Assembly (NCBI GenBank): GCA_030142905.1
Contig: JASJOG010000112.1
Coordinates: 908,501 to 972,500 of the forward strand
DNA: 64,000 nt
Direction of reading: 5' to 3'
DNA from: Heliopora coerulea
Taxonomy: Eukaryota > Cnidaria > Anthozoa > Scleralcyonacea > Helioporidae
The position numbers were made by a program, and so were the translations under genes. This document shows positions 38,271 through 49,680 of the stretch, piece by piece (position 1 is the first letter of the stretch; every line of letters begins with the position of its first letter). Below the pieces are notes generated by a model, which saw only the letters and a program-made list of their open reading frames with translations, did not search any database and was not told the origin of the DNA.

Positions 38271-38538
38271 TTTCATTTCGAAGGCAATCGAACGTTTGTT
38301 GTTGAAGAGTAGATATGATTACTGGAAGGCAAAGTCGTAATGATAGGGACAATTAGAGATGCCAAAAATCGTGGACGTGGGGACCTTTTGGCCCTGTGTT
38401 TCAAACTCCTTCGGGGTTAGTTCAAGTCAGTTTGTCGTTGATCTACGTCAAAATGACTTCCAAAGGATATCAGGGAGGCTGAAACTGCCAGCCACAAACG
38501 CAGCCATTTTAGCCCTTATTAGTTTCACTTTTTAATTG

Positions 38539-39523
38539 CAGTGGGACGTGTATATAACGGCCATGTATTAAGCGGCCACCCTCTGTTAAGCGGCCAGTTT
38601 TCAAAGTCCCGAATTTTCACCCATACAAACACTGGAATTGTTACCTGAATTAAGCGACTACCTCTGTTAAGCGGTCGCGGCCACCCTTTAGCTGCAGTGC
38701 CATGTTGGTCTTTCTTTGTTCTTTTTACCTGTATGTATTAAGCGGCCACCCTGGGTCGGAAACGTAAAGCCACATGTCATTTCACTCAGTATTTTATTGT
38801 GTTCGATTGTGTTTAAAAAGCGACCAATGATCACTACATAAAATGACAAACCTAATGCTTATAACTAACCGTTCATTATGGTTGATCCTTTCCAGATATC
38901 TGCTGTCAGCTGTAGTACAAACTCACGGGACGCAAAAAATATCAATATTGTTCTTTTCGAATCTGATTCCCTGTAGCTCTACTTGGAATTCCTCTTTAGC
39001 TAGCTTGTTCTTGAGCCATGTGATTGAGAAGGAATCACCATTAAACGTATAATTGTACCAGATTTCCAGGCAATAATCTTCAACTCTGTTAATGCGCTTT
39101 CCCTCTGTAGTGACTTTTCCGTTGTTTGTTGGTTTGAATTTTATTGCCTACAGTGTTACTTTAGCAAAATGTATATTTTAACTGCACATTCATCCTAAGA
39201 ACTATGAAATGAGGGAATGAGATGTATTTCCATGTAAACTGTAAGTCATAGAAATGCTGTATAGTAGAGCAAAGGACAAACAATTGTACATTTACATAAT
39301 TTTACGTTTATTGCTCCGCTGCAGTTACAAGTTAGCAGCTTTGTTGAAAGTAAAGATCGCTTGAAAGAGCAATGGTGATCTTATTGCTTGCTTAAATAAA
39401 GTGTTGTAAGATAAGTAAATATAATTCACATTTCACCACGGCCAGTGAGCATTGTTAGTCATCCTGTATTAAGCGGCCAGTTTCTTAAGTCCTGAGGGTG
39501 GTCGTTATATACAGGTTCTACTG
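38539..39523. mobile_element. Non-autonomous pogo/Tc1-like DNA transposon
   Basis: Inverted ends CAGTGGGACGTGTATATAACG on the left and CAGTAGAACCTGTATATAACG reading inward from the right, with repeated TTAAGCGGCCA motifs inside both ends. The pattern CAGTagAACCT..TATAA is typical of pogo/Tigger-type ends. A minus-strand stretch near 38880-39050 may be a remnant of coding sequence but is broken. It sits in the intron between tail exons B and C. Confidence 0.65.
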
Positions 39524-39597
39524 TAGCAGTCAGCAGTGCGCATGCACGTATTAATATCAAGAAGCGATCACAATTTACTGTCATTGCCTTACTGCAG

Positions 39598-39723
39598 GGA
39601 AACCTGAACTTGAGAGTTTACTGACTGCTCCGTCCGATGAAACTGATATTGTCGACGACAGACAAACTGCAGCAACTTTGCAAGCCCTCGGAATAAGAAA
39701 GAGGTCTCTTTCATCTAGTTCTG
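39598..39723 (+). CDS. TNF receptor tail exon C (duplicate of exon A)
   Basis: A 126-bp exon after TACTGCAG|, ending at TTCTG|GTTAGT, phase 1-1. It encodes an acidic E-T-D-I-V-D-D stretch followed by IRKRSLS, again R-x-R-x-x-S, matching exon A in order and spacing. The donor GTTAGT is weaker than those of the neighbours, so inclusion may be variable. Read-through would stop immediately at TAG. Confidence 0.7.
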
Positions 39724-40431
39724 GTTAGTATACTTCGCAGTCTGACACACTGAAGCAGTCCAGTAGATAAAAAGTAGCTCATGGTTTGGCGTGCTGAATT
39801 GAGTGACAGATGTTCTCTGGAAGTCAAAAGAACATGAAGGAAGTGGAAAGGCGTATTGACGCGGGATTTCGTACGATTCTTTTTCCTCGTGGTTGTCATC
39901 TTGGCGTATGCAATAACCCCAGCACAGACTGCGTAGGAGGTCATCTGCTTATGATTCGCTTCAGTCCGTCCTCAAAGCTCTCGTGGGTTTACATACATTA
40001 GGATGAGAACCGTTAGGCATAAAATTGCAGATATAAACGCGCCTTAATAGCTTCTCTACTCGACAGCTGAAAGCAAGTGCGACCGTTACACTATCAAGTT
40101 CAAGAAAAAGTGAACAAAGTCTTTTATAACAGTATTCATCACGAAATTACTGCTTACAAGTTTTAATTGCTGACCGAAAAAAATTTTCTGGTTCCGCACC
40201 TCTTAAAACCTCAAGGCCCATTTGCCCAGCAAAATTGTCTTGTACGGTTATTCGTTCTGATGTATGATGTATGTGATTAACTGAGTAGAGTGTTCATGAC
40301 GTATTGCTGCATCAGCAGATCGAACAGTTCTAAGCGGTTTTGATTTTGCAGGGAAATAGAAGCGGGGAGTTTGGTTAAATACAATGGAGGCTGGACCAAT
40401 TTTCATGTGAAATTATTTGTTTATTTACCAG

Positions 40432-40494
40432 GAAACCAGATTCTAAGTATTCGTCGTCAGCACTCAAATCCTGCTCCTCATCGTGATGAAGAAA
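40432..40494 (+). CDS. TNF receptor tail exon D (duplicate of exon B)
   Basis: A 63-bp phase 1-1 exon with acceptor TTTACCAG| and donor GAAA|GTATGT. It encodes 21 residues with RRQHSNP, a mode-I-like 14-3-3 motif at the position of RQRSYP in exon B. Together with exon C it repeats the order of exons A and B. Confidence 0.65.
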
Positions 40495-40654
40495 GTATGT
40501 TTCGTACTTCGCCATTTTAATGACTTATTTATGGAAGTATGGCGAAGACATCCAGTGTTCATCTTGTTTCGGCCGATAATTTTGCCTTGAGCAAATCACG
40601 TGAGCAAGCCCACATTTAATTTCTGGTCATAGGAAATAATGATGTCAGGGGCAA

Positions 40655-41066
40655 GTTTCAGAAACCTGTTCTTATAGGGAATCAATTCGGACCGGAATCG
40701 GTCCAGTTTCTGGGACATATTGTATCAGCAAATGGAATCCGCCCAAACCCAGAGAAAGTCCAAGCAGTCCAGGATTTTCCGGTACCTTCGTCGTTGTCAG
40801 ACGTCAGAGCATTTGTGGGAATGGCATCATACTACTGCAGGTATGCCCAAAATTTCGCGGACATTGCCTCTCCTCTTCATGAACTAACCAAAGGAGGCAG
40901 AGAATTTTTTTGGACACCAGCAGCACAGCAAGCGTTTACTACTCCAAAGACCCACTTATCCACTTCACCCATCCTTGCTCTGCCAAATTTTATGATTCCC
41001 TTCACGGTTTACACCGATGCCAGCGATCCTGGTCACGGCACCAATGTAATAAGCCACACGCAATAA
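40655..41066 (+). pseudogene. Ty3/gypsy pol fragment (RT end and RNase H start)
   Basis: One open frame carries the end of a Ty3/gypsy reverse transcriptase (FLGHIVSANGI, then a thumb region with FVGMASYYCRYAQNFA) and the beginning of the tethered RNase H (VYTDASD). It is cut at both sides and has no LTRs in recognisable form. It lies in the intron between tail exons D and E, and is unrelated in sequence to the larger gypsy element at 44.9-49.8 kb. Confidence 0.85.
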
Positions 41067-41394
41067 AATGACAGACGACCTTTATTGATCACCTTCTTAG
41101 TCTCCCACTATCGATGTCTATCCTCGTAGCTAGTATCCTATATCTGCTCAACTCTCTATTATCGTCATTTGATATCTCTCTTCTTGACCCCTGTCTGTGA
41201 CCTCTACTGATATGTTTAGACATCCTCGTAATATTACCATTGCCACCCCTTCTCCAGTTTAACAATTGATACAAAATACTAAGATTACATTATACGCTCT
41301 TTTGACCGTCATTTCTTTCAATTAGTTTTAATAAGCGCCACGACGCTTATTCGATTAAATACTGTAGTTCGGATTTGAGAATTTTTTTTTTTGT

Positions 41395-41484
41395 TTCGTT
41401 TTAATAAGAGTAAAATTGCCGCCCCTATGGAAGTGCCCCCGGGGCACTACGCCCCCGTCCCTGCACTCCCCATCCGTACGCCAC
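41395..41484 (-). mobile_element. hAT-like element end
   Basis: Read on the minus strand, the sequence starts CAGTGGCGTACGGATGGGG and continues into G-rich GGGGGC motifs, the usual look of hAT ends in this window (10812, 60642). The other end and any coding part were not identified. Confidence 0.5.
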
Positions 41485-42017
41485 TGGTCGACACTAAATT
41501 TATATCTTTGCTAGGCTGCCCCAATGCTTCTAAAATGGTGTTTTTGCGTCAAACATCATAAAACAAAACAAAACAAATCAAATTTCGTTGCCCCGACAAG
41601 TTGTTCATAAAATTTTTCAAAGTTGAAAAAAACGCCTTATCTTTTCGAGATAAAACAATTACAAACGTACGTAGATGAGGTCTCACCCCGCTCCGTCATC
41701 AAGTTCATGATTTAGAATCCTAATTTAGAACCACGGCAGAACATTTTTTATCATATCATTATCTCACCGTGCAAGCTTTGGTCGCCTTTCAAAGAACTGA
41801 TTCCTTTTTTGAAAAAATAATTTTTTTCCCTTGATTTTGTTGGTATTTTCTTCTGTAGAAGATTTTCGAAAGAGTAAAACATTCAGCCATTTCACAAGCG
41901 TTCTTCCTGGTCAAAAAGGAACACCAAGTACCTTGTTCTTACATTATTCGAAAAATCCAAGCACTAGCCAGAATAACAATAATTTTCTAGAATTTTTTTC
42001 TCAGATCTGATTGTGTA

Positions 42018-42170
42018 AAGGTGGATTTCCACTTGGTGCAAAATGTCGCACGTGCGACTTTTTCCTTGTGCCTTAGAATCTCTCTGGTGGAACCAAGTAC
42101 AAATCTGTTCAATTTTAGCAATGTAGCTGTTGTGTGCGCGACCTTTTGCGCCAAGTGAAAATCTAACCTA
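42018..42170. mobile_element. Foldback MITE in a receptor intron
   Basis: Left end AGGTGGATTTCCACTTGGTGC and right end GCGCCAAGTGAAAATCTAACC are approximate reverse complements. The centre carries a GTCGCACGTGCGAC palindrome. It has no coding content. Confidence 0.65.
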
Positions 42171-42601
42171 AAGACCAGTTGCTTTTGTCCAAGACTATGT
42201 CATCATTCAACCTCGAACCCAGTCATTTTACTCTTAGCGTAAAATCTTTCGAGAGAAAAACTTCTATGGCTTATAGGAAAATCGCTGAGTACGAGGCTCG
42301 GCTATTTCTATGATAACTTAACGTAGCTTGAACAGTAAGAAACAAGAACACTTAACACTATCTTGCTACAGTTTCTCAAGCAAATTGTTTGTTTGCGTCA
42401 GTGAGATAATCCCTATGAAACTTGTACTTTATTAACGTGGTTTTTGATCACGCACACTGTACCCGAAATCGCATTCAATATGCTTTTTCTGGAAAAATCA
42501 ATTGGCAGAAGATTGATTGAGCATCTCGGTAAATGACGCCTTTAACTTGTAGTTACACAGAGTTGCGACTAAGTTCAACTTTCGCCCCTTTCGCCCTTCA
42601 G

Positions 42602-42691
42602 AGGAAACGAAGCCAATCCTGTCCACTGATGACAATTGCCATGACGTCGTAGTGATTAATATGAAGCATTCTGGTCAAGGAAACAATCAAG
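42602..42691 (+). CDS. TNF receptor tail exon E
   Basis: A 90-bp phase 1-1 exon with a good pyrimidine tract (TTTCGCCCTTCAG|) and donor AATCAAG|GTAAGT. It encodes a polar stretch with S-T-D-D, D-V-V-V-I-N and a short basic M-K-H-S. The D-x-V-x-V-N part weakly resembles the start of exon A. It has no recognised domain and links the duplicated cassettes to the death domain. Confidence 0.65.
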
Positions 42692-43277
42692 GTAAGTTTG
42701 TCCAATTTGTTTGCCCCTATCAACACCAAAGGAACTATTTTCAATGATTTTGAATTACCACTCTAATTGGGCTTTTAGCTTGTCTTAGTTTGTCCTTTGC
42801 CTCAAAACGTTAACCCTAGAAAAACATGCAATCCCAGTACCGAATTACTTGTGTATTTTCCGTGAAACTCAGTCGGCTTACCACAAGAACATGTATATTG
42901 TAAGTCTTAATGGCACGACAAATGAGAAAGCCGTTGAACAACTCAATATAGTAATTGGGTACTGATTTATCAGACAGGCAACACCATTGCAGAAGGGTTA
43001 TTCATACTCCATTTTGGAGGAGAGCCATTTACTTACAGAAATGCATAAATATTCAATGAATTCAAACGTTTCCTTCCGAATGTGTTCGATGTTCCAGGAA
43101 AAAAATCGTTACATTGTATAAAATTTTTGTAATTCCTGTTGGTAAAGATGGCTCTTTTCCCAATACTTTGTTCGGTAGTGTTATTAATTTGGTGTAAACC
43201 TGGTCAATAGCTTGAACTCAGTGGAAAAGAACGTTCATTTGTTCCTTAAACATTTGTTCTTTTGATTTTTTCTGAAG

Positions 43278-43564
43278 GCGCAACGAAAACTGTAAAAATT
43301 GAAGACCTAAATGCCGAAGTTTACCGTACAGTCTGCAATAAATTGAATCTAAGTAACGATGGCAAAGATTGGAAGACTTTGGCTGGTAAGATGGGATATT
43401 CTAATGAATTTGTCAAGCAGTTAAAACTTACGGATAATCCCGCAGAAGCTCTCCTGGCACACTGTGGGACAAAATCTGGAAATGATGTGACAAAGCTGAT
43501 TGAATTACTTCTACAAATGGAAAGAAGTGACATAACTGAGCAACTGGAGTCAGAACGTATATGA
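43278..43564 (+). CDS. TNF receptor death-domain exon (C terminus)
   Basis: The final exon enters in phase 1 after TTTCTGAAG| and stops at TGA 43562-43564. The 95 residues fit a death domain of the p75NTR/EDAR-like type: L-N-A-E-V-Y first helix, G-K-D-W-K-T-L-A, K-M-G-Y, N-P-A-E-A-L-L, T-K-L-I-E-L-L and E-R-S-D-I. The Trp usually found in the D-x-P-x-x-x-L-L-x-x-W position is Cys. The related exon at 23953-24245 keeps that Trp. It would recruit death-domain adaptors to start apoptotic or NF-kB signalling on ligand binding. The AATAAA-type 3' end was not fixed. Confidence 0.85.
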
Positions 43565-43620
43565 ACTAAACTTAGTTCACCAGTTTGGCTAGAGTCATGG
43601 CCCAATCCATTTTTTGATGT

Positions 43621-44938
43621 GATTTAGAAAAGCAAAATAACCCTTCGGTCAATCCCTTTTTTCACGCTGTAAATTTATCGAATTTCTTTTTCATACACAA
43701 GAAATCCAAACCATGGAATTCGGATGCGCCGAAAGCAATGGCCGAACGTTGTCTTTATTCACCGTAGCCCTTTAGAATAACCAAGACAAGGGAATCACGC
43801 CGACAATTAGGCTTTAATATGGTGTGCATAGCTTTAAAGTTTAAAGATATATTAACCAAGGAGAGGTTTAGTATCAATCTGTAGCCCAACACAAATGACA
43901 TAGAAAAGTATCTAGCATAGCATTTTGTTAATGGGAAAGTAATTGCCGTAACAATTTGACATAGCATCTCTGTTTTTGTGTAGCAAAACATAATGGTACT
44001 TCGTATTTGAATCATGTCATACATTTGGCATTAAAGCATTTAAACTAGGGAAACCGGAGTAAGACTTGGGAGAGAAAGCACAGCTGCCCCGTGTTATCAT
44101 TTGCTAAGTTTGAAGAGGAACTGCTCCTTGAAAAAAAAAACAGAGCGGAAGAACTTTTTTATCTATTAAATCACCCAGCATGTGTTCCTGAGGACAAAAG
44201 AAAGTAATGTCTTCCCGATTTTTTCAGTTTTAAAAATGTGCTCTGCCACACCTGTTTGACTCGTTTCGGCGTTTAATAACCATGCTGACATGGAGCTTTG
44301 TTGCTTAACTGAAAATATAATATTTCATTGTTACAAAAATTTTTTAAAGCTTTATTTCCGGTTTAATTTAATACTTCGAAATTTGTACTTTTTACTAACT
44401 GTTTTGGACTAATTTAGTAATTGGCGTGTAATGATTTCATTGTTTCTTGTACTGTTTTTACAATATGATAATTACCATACTGGGTCATTGACGTCGTGAC
44501 TTCTTGTGCAGTTTTTATGATTTGGTAGCAACTATATTACAATTGTTATACGACAATAGTATGAATGAAAGGACTAAGCCCGTTTTTCGCAGGACGAATT
44601 TTTTCCTCATTAAGCGACTTTTTCGATGGTTTCTTTGGGCTTTAGGCTAGAAATAATGAGACGTCTGTTAATTTTACACAAGGAGAAGTCGATTCTTGCG
44701 ATAAAATTCGCCTTCGCGGAAGACAGTCTTCAACAATGCATTCTAGTTGTTTAGTTTGTAATGGCAGGTCTACCCTTATTACTCCTAAATAGAATTATCA
44801 GAATGCTTTTCGGAGTCATATTTGTGATGTTTATCGCAGCGATTGTTTCCTCGTTCTCTTTGGGAGTTGAACGTTAGGGTGAAGAAGACAACATCGCAAG
44901 GTATTCTAGCAGTTGTGCTAAGTGGACGTAAGTGGAAG
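43621..44938. repeat. Segmental duplication, copy R part 1
   Basis: Matches 1-4030 in order, with an internal loss corresponding to about 180-545 of copy L. The position equivalent to the short ORF at 3897 (44804) has an early TAG. It is interrupted at 44939 by the LTR element. No gene was seen. Confidence 0.75.
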
Positions 44939-45055
44939 TGTTTAGCATTTGTCAAAAACATAACTTGAAACTTTATTTCTACTACACGTCTTTTATATAC
45001 TTACTAAAATTAACATAAATATAAAGTAACATAAATTGTCATGCTACTACCAACA
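44939..45055 (-). repeat. 3' LTR of the gypsy element
   Basis: 117 bp, starts TGTTTAGC and ends CCAACA on the + strand. The purine-rich AGAAAGAGGAAGG lies directly inside it on the minus strand. Confidence 0.95.
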
Positions 45056-45179
45056 CCTTCCTCTTTCTAAAAAAACGTCTTGTCAAAATAAGTTCCTTTC
45101 ATTTAAGATGAAGGTCAAATGTTAAATTAACCTAAATATACATTAACATAAATTGGCGTCCATTACTCTACGTATTAAC

Positions 45180-46511
45180 TTAATAGTCATTAAAATTGAA
45201 CCTACGCGGTATTCTTCGAATTCTTGTTGAGCGACGAGGTTGCATTTCTACTTCTTTACCCGTCTCCATAGCTGGCGATTTCGAGTTTGGTTCTTCAGGC
45301 AATACTGGACTTTGGGTCTCGGCTCTTTCATTCGAAGTTTCCTCCTTTGATACTATTCGTTCATCTCCAATAATTGGTTCATCATCCAACTTCACGTCAT
45401 ATCGATTTATAGGTTCCATCGTCGCCTTTCTTATCTGTCTATGGTTTTGTCGAACATAACCCATTTGAGTTTGTACTACACAGGACCGTGGTGCTGGAGT
45501 TTTAATCACTTCACCATACATCCATGGCTTATGCTTATTGGCTGGGTTGGGTTTTACAAACACTTTCTCTCCCAATGTAAACTCTTTTAACGGCACTGGA
45601 ACTTTCCGATCGTAGTACGATTTAGACCGAGCTCTTCTTGCTATATCGTCCAGCACCACCTTGTAGGGCACCAGCTTTGGCTGTAATTCTTTGGCTATTA
45701 CTGGAATGATATCACGCAGCTTTCTTGACATCAGCATTTGCGCTGAAGAAAACGTATAATTCTGCTGTGGGGTATTTCTGTAGGCCAACAGAGCCAAGTA
45801 CGGGTCTTCGTAACGAGATTTTTTCAAGATGCTCTTTGCCACCTTTACAGCTGCTTCAGCCTTCCCATTTCCTTGACTATAGTAGGGTGACGACTTTATC
45901 ATCATAAATCCATATTCCTTGGCGAATTGAATATATTCGAGATTGTCAAACTGCGGTCCATTATCACTCACACATTCCTGTGGAATGCCAAATCTTGCAA
46001 AATTCATTTTCATGGCTCTTATCACTGTTTTGGCATAAGTATTCGTTAATGAGTCTAACTCAAAGAAATCACTATAATGATCAACGGTGACAAGATAACT
46101 CTTTCCATCAAGACAGAATAGATCAACGCTGATTTTCTGCCATGGTAATACGGGAATATCATGTGATTTCATAGGTTCTACAGGTCTTTGAGCCAAATAT
46201 TGGGTGCACGTGCCACATGCTTGACATGTATCGCGGATGGCTGCTTGCATTCCTGGCCAAAACATAACCTCTCTTGCTCTTCGGATACTGCTCTCCGGTC
46301 CTTGATGTGCCCGATGTATTTTTCTGAGCATTTCTGATCTTAACGAAGTCGGAATAATCACCTGTTGTGCCTTGACCAGGACTCCGTCATAGGTCGAAAT
46401 TTCGTCTCTGTAACTCCAGTATGGCTTGAGTTCTTTGGGTACGGCTGACCTCTCGGGAGGCCACCCCCTCACCACTATCTTAAGCAAGACTTTCAATACT
46501 GGATTATTCAT
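45180..46511 (-). pseudogene. Ty3/gypsy integrase
   Basis: This 443-codon frame has the HHCC zinc-binding region (H-x-x-H near residue 65 and C-x-x-C near 97) and the three acidic catalytic residues of the DDE core: D in S-V-D-L-F, D in S-D-N-G-P-Q-F, and E in G-N-G-K-A-E. The C-terminal part has a chromodomain-free basic tail. Taken alone the frame is intact and could be functional, but it is cut off from the rest of pol by a stop and frame breaks near 46512-46740. It is the best preserved part of the element. Confidence 0.9.
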
Positions 46512-46714
46512 CTACCCTTTGTTCAGTCTCTGAAACGTCTCGGATGTTAATGCTGTAGGTTTCATGGATGCCAGCTCAATGCGGAAAACATCTCATTCCT
46601 GTGTCCTGGCTTCGGTGGGTTTCGATAATGATGCTCTAGACAAAGTATCAGCTATATGGATTTCCTTACCCTTCTTATGCTGAACTGTAAAAATATATTG
46701 CTGTAATTTCAACA

Positions 46715-47125
46715 TCATCCTTTGTAGTCGTCGGGGGCGCTTTGCACAGAGGTTTCTTGAAAATTGTCTCTAACGGTTGATGATCGGGATGGATAATATC
46801 GTTTTTTCCCGAAAAGATATTGATGCCACATGTTCATGCACGTTACTATTGCCAAACATTCCTTTTCTATTCGAGCATAATTTCTCTCTGTAGAATCCAG
46901 TGTGTGAGATGTGAAACATACAGGTTTTCCATCTTGTAATAAAGCACCTCCGATTGCGTTTTCTGAGGCGTCAACTTGCAATGTAACTGGCTTTTTCACA
47001 TGGTAATACTGTAGAGTAGATTGAGAAGCGATAAGCTCCTTAGCTGTTTGAAAAGCATCCTCTTGTGCATTAGACCAAATGAATTCTGTATCTTCCTTTG
47101 TTAGCTTTCTAATCGGATGAACCAT
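46715..47125 (-). pseudogene. Ty3/gypsy RNase H fragment
   Basis: The frame shows L-Q-V-D-A-S, A-I-G-G-A-L-L-Q and an E-R-N-Y-A-R-I-E-K-E-C-L-A motif typical of the gypsy RNase H. It is in the same frame as the reverse transcriptase upstream, separated by one TGA (47162-47164) and twelve codons. It then loses frame near 46800 and again near 46735. Confidence 0.85.
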
Positions 47126-47161
47126 CTCACTCAGTTTCGGAGTAAATTTGGATAAATACTG

Positions 47162-48055
47162 TCACATACCCAAGAAGCGCTGTACTCCCGCTTTGTTGGT
47201 AGGTCTAGCCATCTCTCTGACAGCTACAACTTTAGATGGATCCGGAGATACTCCCTTATCTGTAAGTTTGTGTCCCATGAACGTAACTGAGTTGGACTTG
47301 AACTGGATCCTCTTTCTGGACAACCGCAGACCCAACCTACTGCATTTATTTAACAACGCAATCAAATTTTTGTTATGATCTTCATCAGCTTCCTCTTTGG
47401 TATCTCCACAGCCAAATATGCAAATGTCATCGGCAATGTTGATCACCCCTTTTAGACCCTCTAAGAACTCATGTTGTCTTCGTTGATATTCCTCCGGTCC
47501 TGAGGAAATACCAAATGGCACACGCGTATACCGGTATCGACCATTGGGACCTTGAAATGTCGTAAGAAATGAAGACGTCTCATCCAACTCGATGGTATGA
47601 AAAGCTTCAGATACATCAACTATTGTGAAAACTTTGGCGTTCGTGAGCAATGGGAGTTTTTCTTCTATAGTTGGCATTGTGTAAACTGGTCTCTTGATCG
47701 CTTTGTTGATGGTCTGGCTCGGATCGATGCAAATTCTGATCTTTCCATCTGGTTTTTCTTTAACAAGCATGTTGGAAAGGCAGTCCGTTGGCTGAGACAC
47801 AAGTGTTATGGTTCCTTCTTCACACAGCCTCTTCAACTCTTCGTTTACTTTATCCAATTTCGCAAGTGGAACGCGTCGTGTAGGGGCACGTATAGGTTGG
47901 ACGTTCGAATCGACCTCTATATGTAAGGGTTCTCCCAATGACTTACCTCTTCCTGCCTTGAACACGTTTTCATAACGCCGTAAGACTATTTCTTTCGTTA
48001 ATTGGCCAAAAGGAGGACGTTCGACTTGTTTACTCGCGTTCTCCACGGTATGCAC
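47162..48055 (-). pseudogene. Ty3/gypsy reverse transcriptase
   Basis: Motifs in order: a V-P-L-A-K start, R-I-C-I-D-P-S, F-T-I-V-D-V-S-E-A-F with the first catalytic Asp, F-G-I-S-S-G-P-E-E-Y-Q, and I-A-D-D-I-C-I-F with the two later Asp residues (IADD in place of the common YVDD/YIDD). The thumb F-M-G-H-K-L-T follows. It ends prematurely at the TGA 47162-47164 just after F-L-G-M. The protease is not clearly preserved between it and gag. Confidence 0.9.
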
Positions 48056-48189
48056 TTCATCTGCATAGATCTTTAGATAGCCAAAAGCTTGCGCATCTCA
48101 CCCGCACAGTAGAGGTGGCTTTTCTGGAGGCACATCAACGACGAGGAAATCTACTAACTGGATCTTTCCTGCTACCTTGCAACACACTG

Positions 48190-49263
48190 TTATCCGTCCC
48201 TTCGGTTTAATGGTCTGATTTCCATATGTTTGCACAATCGCTTTGGTTCTTGCATTTTGGGAGACAGTTTCTTTAACATACTCTCAGGAATAGTGTTACA
48301 CGTCGACACAGAATCAATCTGTGTTTTCATTATTCTTTCTCTGTCCCCCTCTATTAGTTTTCGATGGGCGAAAAACTTTTTTCCTTGTACTTCCTCACTT
48401 GCCGAATCGTTTGTAATCTTCTCGGTTTCAAACAGCTCCTCGTCAAATTCGTCTTGGACTTGATGGGACTGTTGTTGTTGTTGTCCTTCTCTACTTACTA
48501 CACCCTTCTTACATGCCCGAGCAAAGTGACCAGGTGTTCCACATTTATTACATTTCCTTCTGTACGCGGGACAATGTTGTTGACGTGGCTGCCGATGAAT
48601 ACCCAAACACCAAAAACAAGGCAGCGTAGGTGGTCTTTGTTCTTCGTCACGGTCTGCTGTTCTACTTGCTTGTACTTTGACCTTATTATTGTAATTTACT
48701 TGCTCTTGTGATCCTCGGGCTGTTTTCATCAACTCGTTAGTAAATGATGTCGCTTCGAAGGCTTTAGCCACTTCTACGACTTCTCGAAGAGTTACCTTCC
48801 CTTGAGCCCCATCTCGATGTCTGTGACCTTTACCAATCAATTTAACGCGTAGTTGTTCAGACACGAGTCCAGCAATAAATTGGTCTCGCATTATTTCGTT
48901 GGCATATTCCTCGTATTCACATTGTGCTCTTTGATTTCGTACTCGAGATTCCCAAACACCAGTGGACTCACTTTCTTGCTGAAACAGACGAACTCTCTCC
49001 CCTGCGACGCCAATGCTTGCTTCGTAATATTCTTTCAGGGCTTGGATAACTCGATGAGGCTTCTTCATGTCTGTTTCATCGAGGCCTAAACTGTATTTGT
49101 ATACCATTCTTACGGCCGGAGGAAGCGATGCCCTTAGACATGCCATCGCCTTATCTTTATTTGTCCACTTTTGCTCTGCCGTTTCTTTCGGGCCATCATA
49201 CCAATTGTTCATTGTGGAATAGTCTATGAAATCTTCTACATAGACTTTTACAGGGTGTCCCAA
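48190..49263 (-). pseudogene. Ty3/gypsy gag, interrupted at its N terminus
   Basis: The long frame ends in a nucleocapsid with a CCHC zinc knuckle (CNKCGTPGHFARAC) preceded by a second Cys/His cluster, then a degenerate protease-like I-D-S-V-S. The apparent start at 49263 lies inside a MITE. The original start is at 49618, where 21 codons run to 49556 and resume in frame at 49248 after the MITE. A stop near 48190 separates gag from pol, with 48056-48189 in between showing broken sequence. Confidence 0.85.
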
Positions 49264-49555
49264 AAAACCCGAAAACTATTGAAATCACCAATAACAATTT
49301 AATTGTTAGAATTTGAATGCCTTAGCACTCTGTTGGTCCCCACGAGTGCATAAATGATTGATATAAATACTTTTATAATTTGCTTTAAACTCCCACGGAC
49401 AAAAAATCGCGCACTTTACAAGGCGATTTTCTTACCTAAATATTAAAACATGCACCTTGTCAATATTTTACGCATCATTACATTCAGCTTTTTCGTAGGG
49501 CATTCAAATTTTAACAAGTGATTTCAATAGTTTTCGGTTTTTTTGGGACACCCTG
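49251..49555. mobile_element. Mariner-type MITE inside gag
   Basis: Ends are inverted repeats of about 38 bp beginning CAGGGTGTCCCAAAAAA, extending imperfectly to about 70 bp. TA flanks both sides (49249-49250 and 49556-49557), the Tc1/mariner target duplication. Removing the element and one TA restores an open gag frame. No transposase is encoded. Confidence 0.95.
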
Positions 49556-49662
49556 TATGCCGTTCTTTTCGTCGCCCGTTGTCTTGAATATTGGGAACGG
49601 CAAGGTTGCAGTAGTCATTTCTACGGCTATATATTTCATAAATCAATATTTTCGAGCCAAAC

Positions 49663-49680
49663 ATCCCACTCCTGACACCA
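49663..49680 (-). promoter_or_regulatory. Primer-binding site of the gypsy element
   Basis: The minus strand reads TGGTGTCAGGAGTGGGAT, complementary to the 3' end of leucine tRNAs with CCA added. It abuts the LTR with no gap. Confidence 0.8.

Noticed and set aside
37798..38340. Long overlapping open frames on both strands
   Set aside because: They are produced by the CTTC/CTTT/CATT tetranucleotide repeat; composition is only Phe/Ser/Leu/Pro or Lys/Arg/Glu.
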